Position numbers and translations under genes: made by a program. This document shows positions 1 to 7,226 of a DNA stretch of 64,000 bases, piece after piece. Under the pieces are notes generated by a model. That model made no database searches, was not told where the DNA came from, and saw nothing but the letters and a program-made list of their open reading frames with translations. Numbering within the stretch: position 1 is the first letter of the stretch; each line of letters starts with the position of its first letter. The stretch covers positions 310,561 to 374,560 of the forward strand of contig NZ_AZFE01000032.1 of the NCBI RefSeq assembly GCF_001434315.1. Direction: 5' to 3'. Source of the stretch: Paucilactobacillus oligofermentans DSM 15707 = LMG 22743 (GTDB taxonomy: Bacteria > Bacillota > Bacilli > Lactobacillales > Lactobacillaceae).

Positions 1-376
1 CAGTAAAGTGAAGATTAATATCTTCCATCGGAATTACTTGGCTATACCCACCACCAGTTGCTCCGCCTTTAATTCCCATAACAGGTCCCATTGAAGGTTC
101 ACGCATAGCAATCATAGTTTGTTTGTTTAATTGGTTCATGGCATCACCAAGACCAACTAAGACGGTTGATTTACCCTCACCTGCTGGGGTTGGATTAATT
201 GATGTTACAAGAACTAATTTATGATCACCAAAATCGACGTTACGTTGTGATTTAAGATTTACTTTTGCTTTGTAGTTACCGTACATTTCAATTTGATCTT
301 CATGTAACCCGGCTTGCTTTGCAATTTCACTTATTGGTTTGAGTGTTGCAGCTTTTGCAATTTCTAAATCAGTCAT
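1..376 (-). CDS. fhs: Formate--tetrahydrofolate ligase, N-terminal part (cut by window edge)
   Basis: Fhs makes 10-formyl-tetrahydrofolate from formate, THF and ATP in the cytoplasm, for purine synthesis and initiator-tRNA formylation. Only the first 125 residues lie in the window; the rest runs off the left edge. The visible part carries the family nucleotide-binding motif TPAGEGKS at residues 63-70, then REPSMGP and a glycine-rich [10 protein letters not shown] stretch, all typical of Fhs. The start is the ATG at 374-376, preceded by AAGGAG with 8 nt spacing. ebsA ends 12 bp upstream on the same strand, so the two probably share a transcript. FolD, at the far end of the window, makes the same product by a different route. 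Confidence 0.95.
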   Translation of the reverse strand, partial: MTDLEIAKAATLKPISEIAKQAGLHEDQIEMYGNYKAKVNLKSQRNVDFGDHKLVLVTSINPTPAGEGKSTVLVGLGDAMNQLNKQTMIAMREPSMGPVMGIKGGATGGGYSQVIPMEDINLHFT

Positions 377-388
377 GTAATTATCTCC

Positions 389-769
389 TTAATTGTCGGC
401 TAAGATCCGTTTAATGGTAGCTAGTGAATGTGGTGTAAATGTAAAATAAAATGTTTGTCCACTAGCAGTAAATTGAAGAGTTGAGTTGGTAAATCGTAAT
501 TGTTCAAGATTATTTTTTTGAATTGTTAGATAATTTTTTTGTAGCATACGACTAAAGATTAAAGCATCTGGTGTAATTTTTAGTGTTCGTCTAAATATTT
601 GTAGAGCAGATAATCCAATAAATATTATAAATAATACTGCTGTAATCCATTGGAAATGCGTTATTTCAAGCCAAAATATAATTCCAAGTAGTAAGATTAA
701 TGTCGTCCATGACCAGATAATTATTGAATTAACTAAATTAGGCTGGTAAAAAAATTTTTCTTCTTGCAT
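389..769 (-). CDS. ebsA: EbsA family small membrane protein
   Basis: This is a 126-residue protein with two hydrophobic helices at about residues 14-34 and 38-58, followed by a soluble domain of roughly 65 residues rich in beta-type sequence. Length, topology and position beside an RNase HI-like gene match the EbsA family of lactobacilli and enterococci. That family is named after an enterococcal locus linked to aggregation-substance display, and its molecular role is unclear. I assign it from context and general pattern, not from a catalytic motif. The ATG has a GGGAGT ribosome site. fhs follows 12 bp downstream. The divergent RNase H-like gene starts only 34 bp away. Confidence 0.6.
   Translation of the reverse strand: MQEEKFFYQPNLVNSIIIWSWTTLILLLGIIFWLEITHFQWITAVLFIIFIGLSALQIFRRTLKITPDALIFSRMLQKNYLTIQKNNLEQLRFTNSTLQFTASGQTFYFTFTPHSLATIKRILADN
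724..752 (+). promoter_or_regulatory. Candidate promoter for the RNase HI-like gene, inside ebsA
   Basis: TTGAAT at 724-729 and TAAAAA at 747-752 are 17 bp apart, with a TGG extended -10 directly before the second box. The site lies within the 5' coding part of ebsA on the other strand, because only 34 bp separate the two start codons. This is a prediction from motif match and spacing only. Confidence 0.4.
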
Positions 770-803
770 AATGACATAAAACTCCCTTCATGAGGTGATT
801 AAA

Positions 804-1202
804 ATGATAAAGATTTATACAGATGGTGCAACAATTGGAAATCCAGGCCCAACCGGATTAGGTGTTCTAATTGTTGAAAATCATCAACAAATTCAATTAA
901 AACAAGCTTATCCTGATATGGTAACCAATCATGAAGCTGAGTTTTTAGCGGCTATTCATGGCTTCCAATACCTTACCATGCATGTTAGCCACTCTGATAC
1001 CATCTTATTTTATACCGATAGTCGGCTACTAAGCGATGCCATTGGCAAAAATCATACTAAAAATTATGAAACTTTATTTAACGAATTATCGATTTTAATT
1101 GATCAATTTAATATTGTTGTTACTCAATGGATTCCGGATAAAGAAAATCATGGTGCTCATACCTTATCCCTACAAGCACTTCACTCAATACCGGATAAAT
1201 AA
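804..1202 (+). CDS. RNase HI family protein
   Basis: RNase HI enzymes cut the RNA strand of RNA:DNA hybrids. This 132-residue protein has the N-terminal IYTDGATIGNPGPTG strand with the first catalytic Asp, HEAEFLAAIHG with the catalytic Glu, and FYTDSRLLSDAI with the second Asp. The fourth metal-binding Asp, near the C-terminus in the ADxLA region, is not evident: the matching segment reads ENHGAHTLSLQAL, with His where Asp is expected. I chose the ATG at 804 over an in-frame GTG at 795, because that GTG lies inside the ribosome site (GAGGTG, 792-797), which is 6 nt from the ATG. The 3' end overlaps the convergent oxidoreductase gene by 22 bp. Activity is uncertain because of the residue change. 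Confidence 0.8.
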   Translation: MIKIYTDGATIGNPGPTGLGVLIVENHQQIQLKQAYPDMVTNHEAEFLAAIHGFQYLTMHVSHSDTILFYTDSRLLSDAIGKNHTKNYETLFNELSILIDQFNIVVTQWIPDKENHGAHTLSLQALHSIPDK

Positions 1203-2284
1203 TTTGTAATTGGTTTAGTATAGCCATCAAATCCAGATGCTGACATAATATCGTCGGCAACTAATTTTCCAGTAATTGGTCCCGTGGTTAATCCGGATGA
1301 CCCTAATCCGTTGGCAATCCAAACATTATCAAATCCGGGGATTGTTCCCATAAATGGTGAAAAATCATCCGTATATGCTCTGGTTCCAATTCGAATGTTG
1401 GTAATCATGGTAGATATTTTGCCTTCTAAATTAGGCATGGTGATCTCAGCATTATTAACTAATCCGTCTATTTCTGGTTGGGTTGGATTTAAATCAAATC
1501 CAGCATCATTTTCATGAGTAGCTGCAATTAGTAATTGATGATTACCAACTGGAATTAATTCTGATAACCCCTCAGCCATAACAATTGGCATGCTATCATC
1601 AACATTAATTGAATCATCTTCAATTTCAATTAACTGTCCCTTTTGTGGTGACAATTGTAATTCAAAGCCAAATGGTTGAATAAGTTCTTTTGCAAATGCT
1701 CCAGCGGCAATAAAGATTGAATCATAATGTTCTTCGTTAACCATTACTTCATGATTAACGACTGAAATATTCGCTTTTTCATTTTTTACTGTTAAGTTAG
1801 ATGCAGCTTCAAGTTGAGTAATTAAATGTTTCCCATCAACTCGTGAACCACCACCTACAAAAATTCCGGGTTTGGCCCATTCTGATAAATATGGCATTTT
1901 ACTCGAAATAGTTTGCTGGTTCCATTTTTCAACAATCTCCATTTCAGGAGCAGTTTGAATTCTTTCTTGAGCAAGACTAAATAAATTATTAAGTGCCGTT
2001 TCATCGTTACGATTAACGAAGACCCCTACTTTTGAATAAGCATTTGAATCTAATTTGGCATCTTGAGCAAGTTGTCGATATAATGATGCTCCTTCATGAG
2101 CTAACTTATACCATTGCTTATTTCGACGCTTAGAAAGCCAAGGGGCAATAATACCGGCAGCGGCTGAAGTCGCCTGACCAGTTTGTTCATCATAAAGCGT
2201 AATTTCGAAATCTTCAGCTTTACTTAAATAAAAAGCAGCAGTTGTACCAACGATGCCGCCTCCAATAATGGCAATTTTTTTCAT
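1181..2284 (-). CDS. FAD-dependent oxidoreductase, DAO (glycine/D-amino-acid oxidase-like) family
   Basis: This 367-residue flavoprotein begins with MKKIAIIGGGIVG, the GxGxxG dinucleotide-binding fold, followed by an acidic residue at the end of strand 2 (LYDEQTG). A second FAD-contact segment, SIFIAAGAFAKEL, lies near residue 200, and GLGSSGLTTGPITGKL near the C-terminus matches the closing DAO signature. The family oxidises amines or amino acids such as glycine, sarcosine or D-amino acids; the substrate cannot be read from the sequence. The ATG at 2282-2284 follows AGGAGG by 7 nt, better than the upstream in-frame start that would add six residues. It is probably monocistronic: the terminator of the nitroreductase lies upstream, and its own end overlaps the RNase H-like gene by 22 bp. 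Confidence 0.85.
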   Translation of the reverse strand: MKKIAIIGGGIVGTTAAFYLSKAEDFEITLYDEQTGQATSAAAGIIAPWLSKRRNKQWYKLAHEGASLYRQLAQDAKLDSNAYSKVGVFVNRNDETALNNLFSLAQERIQTAPEMEIVEKWNQQTISSKMPYLSEWAKPGIFVGGGSRVDGKHLITQLEAASNLTVKNEKANISVVNHEVMVNEEHYDSIFIAAGAFAKELIQPFGFELQLSPQKGQLIEIEDDSINVDDSMPIVMAEGLSELIPVGNHQLLIAATHENDAGFDLNPTQPEIDGLVNNAEITMPNLEGKISTMITNIRIGTRAYTDDFSPFMGTIPGFDNVWIANGLGSSGLTTGPITGKLVADDIMSASGFDGYTKPITNYLSGIE

Positions 2285-2366
2285 GGAAGTCCTCCTAATC
2301 AAATTACAAAGTCAATTATACCAAATTTACGTACATTACGACTCATTAATCCGATTAAATTCGTAT

Positions 2367-2404
2367 AAAAAAGGTTCAAGATTTGATAATCTTGAACCTT
2401 TTAT
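2367..2404 (-). terminator. Rho-independent terminator after the nitroreductase
   Basis: AAGGTTCAAGATT and AATCTTGAACCTT form a 13-bp stem with a four-base loop. On the minus strand it is followed by a run of six T. It lies 13 bp past the nitroreductase stop. Confidence 0.9.
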
Positions 2405-2416
2405 CTTTATATTTAA

Positions 2417-3016
2417 TTATTTAAGAACTTTGAAACGATCATTGTCATCCATAAAGTCTTTATCTCCTGCTGGAGCTTCAATTGAACCAAATGGCATTTG
2501 AGCACGAAGACGCCAGCTAGTTGGAATTCCAAAAGCTTCATGAATTGCTTCATCAATCAATGGATTGTAATGCTGAACGTTAGCACCAAGTTTGTTTTCA
2601 GCCAAAACAGTCCAGATATTTTGCATCGCTAAACCAATTCCTTGTTCTGACCAATCATCAAAGTTATCTGCATAAAGCGCAAAATTTTCTTTTAAGTTAG
2701 CAATGGTATCCATTTCAGTGAATAGTAAAGTAGTACCATAAGCTGCTTTAAAACCGTTGATTTTTGCTTCTGTACCAGCAAAACTTTCAGCAGGAACTGC
2801 TTTACGCAACGTTTCCATAACAATGTCCCATACTTTATCATGTGAATCACCAAAAGTGATAACTGCACGAGTTGTTTGACTGTTAAATGCAGTTGGTGAT
2901 ACACGAACTGCTTCTTTAATTACTGAAGCAATTTCGTCTTGTGATTCAGTAACATTCTTTCCTAAAGCGTAGATTGAGCGACGTTGTGCGGCTAGTTTAA
3001 GTGTTTCATTTTGCAT
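2417..3016 (-). CDS. Nitroreductase family protein (FMN-dependent NAD(P)H oxidoreductase)
   Basis: Nitroreductases use FMN and NAD(P)H to reduce nitro compounds, quinones or flavins in the cytoplasm. The 199-residue protein has the N-terminal AAQRRSIYALGK motif that contacts FMN phosphate, SPTAFNSQTTRAVI around residues 41-54, and GIGLAMQNIWTVLAENKLGANVQ-type sequence (kept short here) in the second half, all typical of this family. The ATG at 3014-3016 follows GGAGG by 8 nt. The in-frame ATG at 3031 overlaps that ribosome site and is unlikely. The gene is monocistronic with its own terminator. Its promoter carries an inverted repeat resembling operators of DUF24/HxlR-type redox regulators (separate entry), so induction by quinones or electrophiles is plausible. 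The substrate is unknown. Confidence 0.88.
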   Translation of the reverse strand: MQNETLKLAAQRRSIYALGKNVTESQDEIASVIKEAVRVSPTAFNSQTTRAVITFGDSHDKVWDIVMETLRKAVPAESFAGTEAKINGFKAAYGTTLLFTEMDTIANLKENFALYADNFDDWSEQGIGLAMQNIWTVLAENKLGANVQHYNPLIDEAIHEAFGIPTSWRLRAQMPFGSIEAPAGDKDFMDDNDRFKVLK

Positions 3017-3059
3017 ATTCAATGCCTCCATTAATTATATTATATTGTTCAACGTGATT

Positions 3060-3089
3060 AATATAACACACTTACTTTTTGTAAGTAAA
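3060..3089 (-). promoter_or_regulatory. Nitroreductase promoter with DUF24/YodB-like operator
   Basis: On the minus strand TTTACT (3084-3089) and TATATT (3060-3065) are 18 bp apart. Between them, and touching the -35 box, is the perfect inverted repeat ACTTAC-N5-GTAAGT (3070-3086). YodB/CatR-type repressors of B. subtilis bind sites of the TTAC-N-GTAA class at azoreductase and nitroreductase genes. The match is by memory of that class. No regulator gene of this type is in the window. Confidence 0.6.
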
Positions 3090-3216
3090 GTATTTTTAAT
3101 TATTTATTATTAATAATCAAATAACTGATGCTTTTAATTAATATATACAGATAAAATAAATAATTTATTTTAATTTTGATATACTGAAAGTAATTTCAAT
3201 CGATAGTTTTAATCAT

Positions 3217-3245
3217 TTTCAAGTAATTTATAATTTAAATATAAT
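3217..3245 (+). promoter_or_regulatory. Weak candidate promoter for the HsdR_N gene
   Basis: TATAAT at 3240-3245 has TTTCAA 17 bp upstream, a poor -35 match. A second TATAAT lies at 3229-3234. The whole 3017-3320 gap (304 bp) is very AT-rich. Apart from this and the nitroreductase promoter I see nothing definite in it. Confidence 0.35.
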
Positions 3246-3320
3246 GATGTGTAATAAAAAGTCCAAGTCCTTATGACTTTAAAATGTGGTAAATTAACAA
3301 ATAAATCTTTGGAGGATCAA

Positions 3321-4388
3321 ATGAATAAGGCAGAAATTATAACTAAAATTAATGCTCTATCTGAACGTGTTCAAAAATATAGTAAAGACATTGCAACAGA
3401 GGAAGCTACAAAAAATGCCTTAATTCTACCGTTTTTTGCTGCGCTTGATTATGATATTTTTAATCCTAAAGAATTTGTACCTGAATATACTGCAGATTTT
3501 GGAGGTAAAAAAGGGGAACGTGTTGACTTTGCAATATTAAAAAAAGGCGTACCACAAATTTTAATTGAAGCAAAATCTATTTCTGATAATTTAGAAACAA
3601 AGGATTCCCAATTATTCAGATACTTTACTGCTACAAAAGCAAAATTTGGAATTTTAACTAATGGTGATTTATATAAATTTTATACTGACTTAGAAGATAT
3701 TAATGTAATGGACAAAGACCCTTTTATGACCATTTCAGTTTCAGAATTAAAAGATAATCAGATACCAGAGTTGTTAAAGTTTTCTAGGACATCATTTGAT
3801 ATTGAAAAAATCACCGATTCTGCTTCTGATTTGAAATATCTAAATCTGTCAAAAGATTTTCTTGAAAAACAGCTAAGTAATCCTGACGATAAATTTATTA
3901 AGTTTGTTCTTAATGGAATATATCATGGTGTTAGAACACAAAAAGTTGTAGATCAATTATCACCTGTTGTTAAAAAGAGCTTATCCCAAGTTATAAATGA
4001 ACGAGTAAATGATAAACTTAGTTCAGCACTTGATACATCAATTCAAGAAACATCAAATAAGTCTGACGATACTATTGATCAATCCAATATCGAAAATTCA
4101 GATATTGTGACAACACAAGATGAAATAGAAGCATATATCTTAATTAAAATAATTTTAAAAGACGTGATATCTCCAGATCGTCTTTTCTATCGAGATAATC
4201 AGTCTTATTTCAATGTTTTAGCAGATGACAGTAACAGAAAATGGATTGTTAGAATATATTTTACAAAAAGTAAAAATTATTTTGTGCTACATGACAATGC
4301 TAATACATCTTTTGAATTTACGAATATAACTGAAATTTCAAATTATGCTGATAAAATTATAAAAGTTTCGAAACAATATCAAAAATAA
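3321..4388 (+). CDS. Orphan HsdR_N-domain (type I restriction R-subunit N-terminus-like) protein
   Basis: The first 150 residues resemble the N-terminal nuclease domain of type I restriction R subunits: an early Glu in ATEEATKNALILPFF (25-39), GERVDFAIL with Asp69, and ILIEAK with Glu83 and Lys85 forming a PD-(D/E)xK core. No helicase domain follows and there are no hsdM or hsdS genes nearby. The C-terminal third (about 280-355) holds RDNQSYFNVLADDSNRKW, of a sort seen in other stand-alone HsdR_N proteins, often on prophages. I chose the ATG at 3321 because GGAGG sits 5 nt upstream. The 355-residue product could be a defence or DNA-processing nuclease; its function is not known. It sits between a nitroreductase and a conserved housekeeping block, which suggests insertion. 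Confidence 0.75.
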   Translation: MNKAEIITKINALSERVQKYSKDIATEEATKNALILPFFAALDYDIFNPKEFVPEYTADFGGKKGERVDFAILKKGVPQILIEAKSISDNLETKDSQLFRYFTATKAKFGILTNGDLYKFYTDLEDINVMDKDPFMTISVSELKDNQIPELLKFSRTSFDIEKITDSASDLKYLNLSKDFLEKQLSNPDDKFIKFVLNGIYHGVRTQKVVDQLSPVVKKSLSQVINERVNDKLSSALDTSIQETSNKSDDTIDQSNIENSDIVTTQDEIEAYILIKIILKDVISPDRLFYRDNQSYFNVLADDSNRKWIVRIYFTKSKNYFVLHDNANTSFEFTNITEISNYADKIIKVSKQYQK

Positions 4389-4492
4389 ATTTTTATCATA
4401 TTAACTATTATATATAATTTTGGCTACATTCTTTAAAGTATAATAAAATGAGTTAATTATCACATATGGAAAGCAATTAAAAACATTAAATA

Positions 4493-4538
4493 AAAAGCAA
4501 GCTAATTCCAGTTATATCAACTGTCTTAGCTTGCTTTT
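4493..4538. terminator. Bidirectional terminator between HsdR_N gene and rRNA methylase
   Basis: AAAAGCAAGCTA (4493-4504) pairs with TAGCTTGCTTTT (4527-4538). A smaller inner stem, CAGTT/AACTG, lies in the loop. T-rich tails exist in both directions, and the methylase stop codon is 5 bp away. Confidence 0.8.
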
Positions 4539-4542
4539 ATTG

Positions 4543-5673
4543 TTATCTTTCTTTTTTGCCCCAGTATTGGAACAAATCTGTTCTTAATGATCCATTATAT
4601 AATTTACGTTTCTTAGTTGCACGAGCACCATAAAAATCTTCAAATTCAAGATCACTGGTTAAAATATACTTACTCCAAGTTTTCATTGGACGATATACAT
4701 CACCCATTTCGCTATATAGTTGACGAACAGATTCCTCATCACCTAATCGTTCCCCATAAGGTGGATTAGCAACTAGAACACCATTAATTAAATCAGTTTG
4801 CCAGTCTTTAGCAGCCATTGTTTCAAAGTGGATATCCGCTGCTAAGCCTGCTTCTTGTGCATTGGCCTTAGCAATTTCAATCATTCTAGGATCAATATCA
4901 TAGCCAAAAATTTGCAGTGGTGTATCGTAATCAGCTTTTTCGTCAGCTTCTGCGCGAAGTTCATCCGATAAACCTTCTGGGGTTAGTGACCATGCTTCGC
5001 AAACAAAATTACGATTAAATCCAGGTGCAATATTACGGCCAATTAAAGCAGCTTCAATTGGAATCGTTCCAGATCCACAAACTGGATCAACGAATGGATT
5101 ATCACTAAACCAGTGAGCCAAAAGCACTAATGCAGCTGCCATGTTTTCTTTAAGTGGTGCCCCACCTTTGTCAATTCGGTACCCACGTTTAAATAAACTG
5201 CTACCAGTTGTATCAAGGGTAATAATGACGTGATCTTTATTAATCATCACTTCTAATGGATATAGTGCGCCGGTTTCAGGTAAATCTGTCCGACGATGAT
5301 AAACGGAATTCATTTTTTCAACAATTGCCTTTTTTGTAATTGCTTGGGCACTAGGAACATTATGCAATTGAGAATTTCGTGAACGTCCTTCAACAGGAAA
5401 CTCTGCATCAATTGGTAATAATTCGTCCCAAGGAAGTGCCTTAACCCCTTCAAAAAGTTCATCAAAAGTAACCGCATCAAATTCACCAACAATGATCTTA
5501 ACCCGATCAGCAGTTCTTAACCATAAATTGGTATTAATGATATCTTTAATTGTTCCTTGGAATCTGATTCGACCATTTTCACCTTGGGTTTCGTAACCTA
5601 AGTCTTTTAATTCTTTATTAACTAGTGTTTCAATCCCAGCAGCGGCCGTGGCCATCAAATTAAATTTTTCCAT
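4543..5673 (-). CDS. THUMP-domain class I RNA methyltransferase (RlmL/YpsC-type)
   Basis: This 376-residue enzyme belongs to the THUMP plus Rossmann-fold methyltransferases that modify guanine N2 in 23S rRNA (RlmL/YpsC relatives), using S-adenosylmethionine. Residues 1-155 form the N-terminal ferredoxin-like and THUMP part (LMATAAAGIETLVNKEL at the start). The catalytic domain follows with PVCGSGTIPIEAAL (SAM loop) near 200, FGYDIDPRMIEIAK near 256 and the amino-group methylase motif NPPYGERLGDEE near 303. The ATG follows GAGG by 7 nt. In B. subtilis the orthologue ypsC lies next to rnpB, gpsB and ypsA, as here. The exact rRNA position cannot be told from sequence. Confidence 0.9.
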   Translation of the reverse strand: MEKFNLMATAAAGIETLVNKELKDLGYETQGENGRIRFQGTIKDIINTNLWLRTADRVKIIVGEFDAVTFDELFEGVKALPWDELLPIDAEFPVEGRSRNSQLHNVPSAQAITKKAIVEKMNSVYHRRTDLPETGALYPLEVMINKDHVIITLDTTGSSLFKRGYRIDKGGAPLKENMAAALVLLAHWFSDNPFVDPVCGSGTIPIEAALIGRNIAPGFNRNFVCEAWSLTPEGLSDELRAEADEKADYDTPLQIFGYDIDPRMIEIAKANAQEAGLAADIHFETMAAKDWQTDLINGVLVANPPYGERLGDEESVRQLYSEMGDVYRPMKTWSKYILTSDLEFEDFYGARATKKRKLYNGSLRTDLFQYWGKKER

Positions 5674-5708
5674 GTTATACCTCGTTTTTTATTGTTTCAA
5701 TTATTTAT

Positions 5709-5740
5709 AAAAAAAAACTCGAATGGAAGTCCATTCGAGT
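5709..5740 (-). terminator. rnpB terminator
   Basis: CTCGAATGG (5719-5727) and CCATTCGAG (5731-5739) form a 9-bp stem with a four-base loop. On the minus strand nine T follow. It ends the RNase P RNA transcript just upstream of the rRNA methylase gene. Confidence 0.9.
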
Positions 5741-5742
5741 TC

Positions 5743-6133
5743 CTGAATGTAAATTTCTGTAAGCCATGTTGTGTCGAAGTATGATTTTCAGGCTCAATCA
5801 TACAGTGGCAATCATCTATCTCGAGACATTACTGTCTCCCCCCACAATCAGTTCAATTCCTTATGTGAAGCTCCCCTACCAAAGTTTGGGTTTCCCGCTC
5901 GAGGGGTTTACCGCGTTCCATCAATATCGTTTCCAATATTGCTTCGTCACTGTGGCACTTTTCAGAGTTACTCGGGCATAGCCGAAGCCTTAGCCGTTTT
6001 ACTCGCCGTAACCATTACTGGTTCCCCGGCTTATTTTTTCACCGAGCACGAACACTACAAACATCTCAGTCTGTGCGAGCATGGACTTTCCTCAACTGAC
6101 ATAAGTCAGCCGCAATCACCCGAAATTTACAAA
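5743..6133 (-). ncRNA. rnpB: RNase P RNA, B type (Bacillus class)
   Basis: This is the catalytic RNA that trims 5' leaders from tRNA precursors. On the minus strand the conserved landmarks appear in order: GAGGAAAGTCCATGCTCGCA near the 5' end, AGTGCCACAGTGACGAAG, GGAACGCGGTAAACCCCTCG, GAAACCCAAACTTTGGTAGG, AGATAGATGATTGCC and ACACAACATGGCTTACAG near the 3' end. The ends pair as helix P1 (GTAAATTTC at 6122-6130 with GAAATTTAC at 5749-5757), which sets the boundaries to within a few bases. A strong terminator follows. The 5' end is only about 8 bp past the gpsB stop, so its promoter must overlap gpsB, or it is processed from the gpsB transcript. Open frames across it are not genes. Confidence 0.96.
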
Positions 6134-6140
6134 TGAGATC

Positions 6141-6503
6141 TTAAATTAAATGTGAATCAGATTGACCATTGTCTAATTGAGAACCAAATACACGACGTTC
6201 TAGATTAGATAGGCGCTTTAAAATATCCATGTTAGTAGCATTTGAAACAGGTTGCTCAGTATTAGTTCTAGGAGCAGCACTAACAGTTCCAACTTCTACT
6301 TGACGATTCAATTCATCTACTTTAGCACGTAAACGTTCATTTTCGTCATTCAAACGGGTAATTTCTTTTGAATACGTATCATAATCCTTAATAACATCAT
6401 CTAAGAAAGCATCAACGTCTGTAGGATCATAAGCAGATCCCATACGCTTTTCCTTGAATTCTTTAGTTAGGATATCTTTTTGGCTAAAAATAATATTATC
6501 CAA
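6141..6503 (-). CDS. gpsB: Cell division regulator GpsB
   Basis: GpsB is a cytoplasmic, membrane-associated adaptor that links PBP1A and other wall enzymes to septal and side-wall growth, and in many Firmicutes works with the PASTA kinase. The 120-residue protein starts [18 protein letters not shown] and continues [19 protein letters not shown], the DivIVA-like membrane- and partner-binding domain (about 1-65), then has a coiled coil, a Gln/Pro/Thr-rich linker and a short C-terminal multimerisation helix ([17 protein letters not shown]). The start is TTG at 6501-6503, 7 nt after GAGGTG; an in-frame TTG at 6518 overlaps that site. ypsA lies upstream and rnpB directly downstream, the standard Firmicute order. 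Confidence 0.95.
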   Translation of the reverse strand: MDNIIFSQKDILTKEFKEKRMGSAYDPTDVDAFLDDVIKDYDTYSKEITRLNDENERLRAKVDELNRQVEVGTVSAAPRTNTEQPVSNATNMDILKRLSNLERRVFGSQLDNGQSDSHLI

Positions 6504-6573
6504 TGTGTCACACCTCAATCTTATTCAATATATATATCAATATACCAGAAACTAACGGAAAATAAAACCCGAA

Positions 6574-7146
6574 TTACTCATCTTCATAATTTTCTAATCT
6601 TTTGTTCTCAGAAAAATCATTTGCCTTTTCTTGTAATTGATCAAAATCAATCATCGAAATCGGATATGGATGTTGATTAGCAAATTGTTGTGCTGCTAAA
6701 TAGTCATATTTACTTTTTCCTTCATGTTCTTCATCGTAAACAAATAAAGCCTCATCAGTATGTGACAACATGAATGATTGAAAGTTTTTTAATTGTGACG
6801 GATTAGTATACGGTTGATCACTAATTTGATCTGAAAAATCAACTTGCGTTGTTAAATCAGCTAATTTCAATTTATTAGCTTCATTCCATTGATTACCAAA
6901 ATCTGCAAATGGCAACATCATTGCGATTTTAATATCTGGGTAATCTTTTTTTATTTCAAGTGCAGTTTCTAACCCCCACTGTTCAACTCCAAGTTGTGGG
7001 CCACTAATAATCCAATCAATTCCATTATCAATTTTTTGGATTATTTCATCTTGTAAAGCAAACTTAATAATTTCAATTTTGGGGTCCTTATCATTAAATA
7101 CACCCAGTTCATAACTGCGGTATCCAGATATCCATAAACGGCTCAT
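6574..7146 (-). CDS. ypsA: YpsA family protein (DUF1273, SLOG fold)
   Basis: This is a 190-residue member of the YpsA/DUF1273 family, with a SLOG-type Rossmann fold thought to bind nucleotides or related ligands. It has been tied to cell division in B. subtilis, but its biochemical role is open. It begins SRLWISGYRSYELGVFNDKD and contains DWIISGPQLGVEQWGLETA near residue 60, the glycine-containing ligand pocket expected in the fold. The ATG at 7144-7146 follows GAAGGAG by 6 nt. Upstream in-frame codons encode a hydrophobic stretch with no ribosome site and overlap recU, so they are not used. It is divergent from recU and precedes gpsB, as in other Firmicutes. Confidence 0.9.
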   Translation of the reverse strand: MSRLWISGYRSYELGVFNDKDPKIEIIKFALQDEIIQKIDNGIDWIISGPQLGVEQWGLETALEIKKDYPDIKIAMMLPFADFGNQWNEANKLKLADLTTQVDFSDQISDQPYTNPSQLKNFQSFMLSHTDEALFVYDEEHEGKSKYDYLAAQQFANQHPYPISMIDFDQLQEKANDFSENKRLENYEDE

Positions 7147-7189
7147 ATATGTATCTCCTTCAAAAAAGATGAATATTCTCGTATAAATT

Positions 7190-7198
7190 TGGTATAAT
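7190..7198 (+). promoter_or_regulatory. Extended -10 promoter for recU-ponA
   Basis: TGGTATAAT is a perfect TGn extended -10 box 28 bp before the recU ATG. No good -35 box is seen at normal spacing, as is usual for extended -10 promoters. Confidence 0.65.
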
Positions 7199-7226
7199 AT
7201 TGTGAACGCAGGAAGGTGAATAATAA

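Noticed and set aside
3273-3320. Longer N-terminal form of the HsdR_N protein
   Set aside because: A strong GGAGG lies just before the ATG at 3321; the upstream codons have no ribosome site.
5766-6136. Two overlapping plus-strand open frames of 71 and 121 codons
   Set aside because: They lie across the RNase P RNA on the opposite strand; all conserved rnpB landmarks are present and neither frame has a sensible ribosome site.
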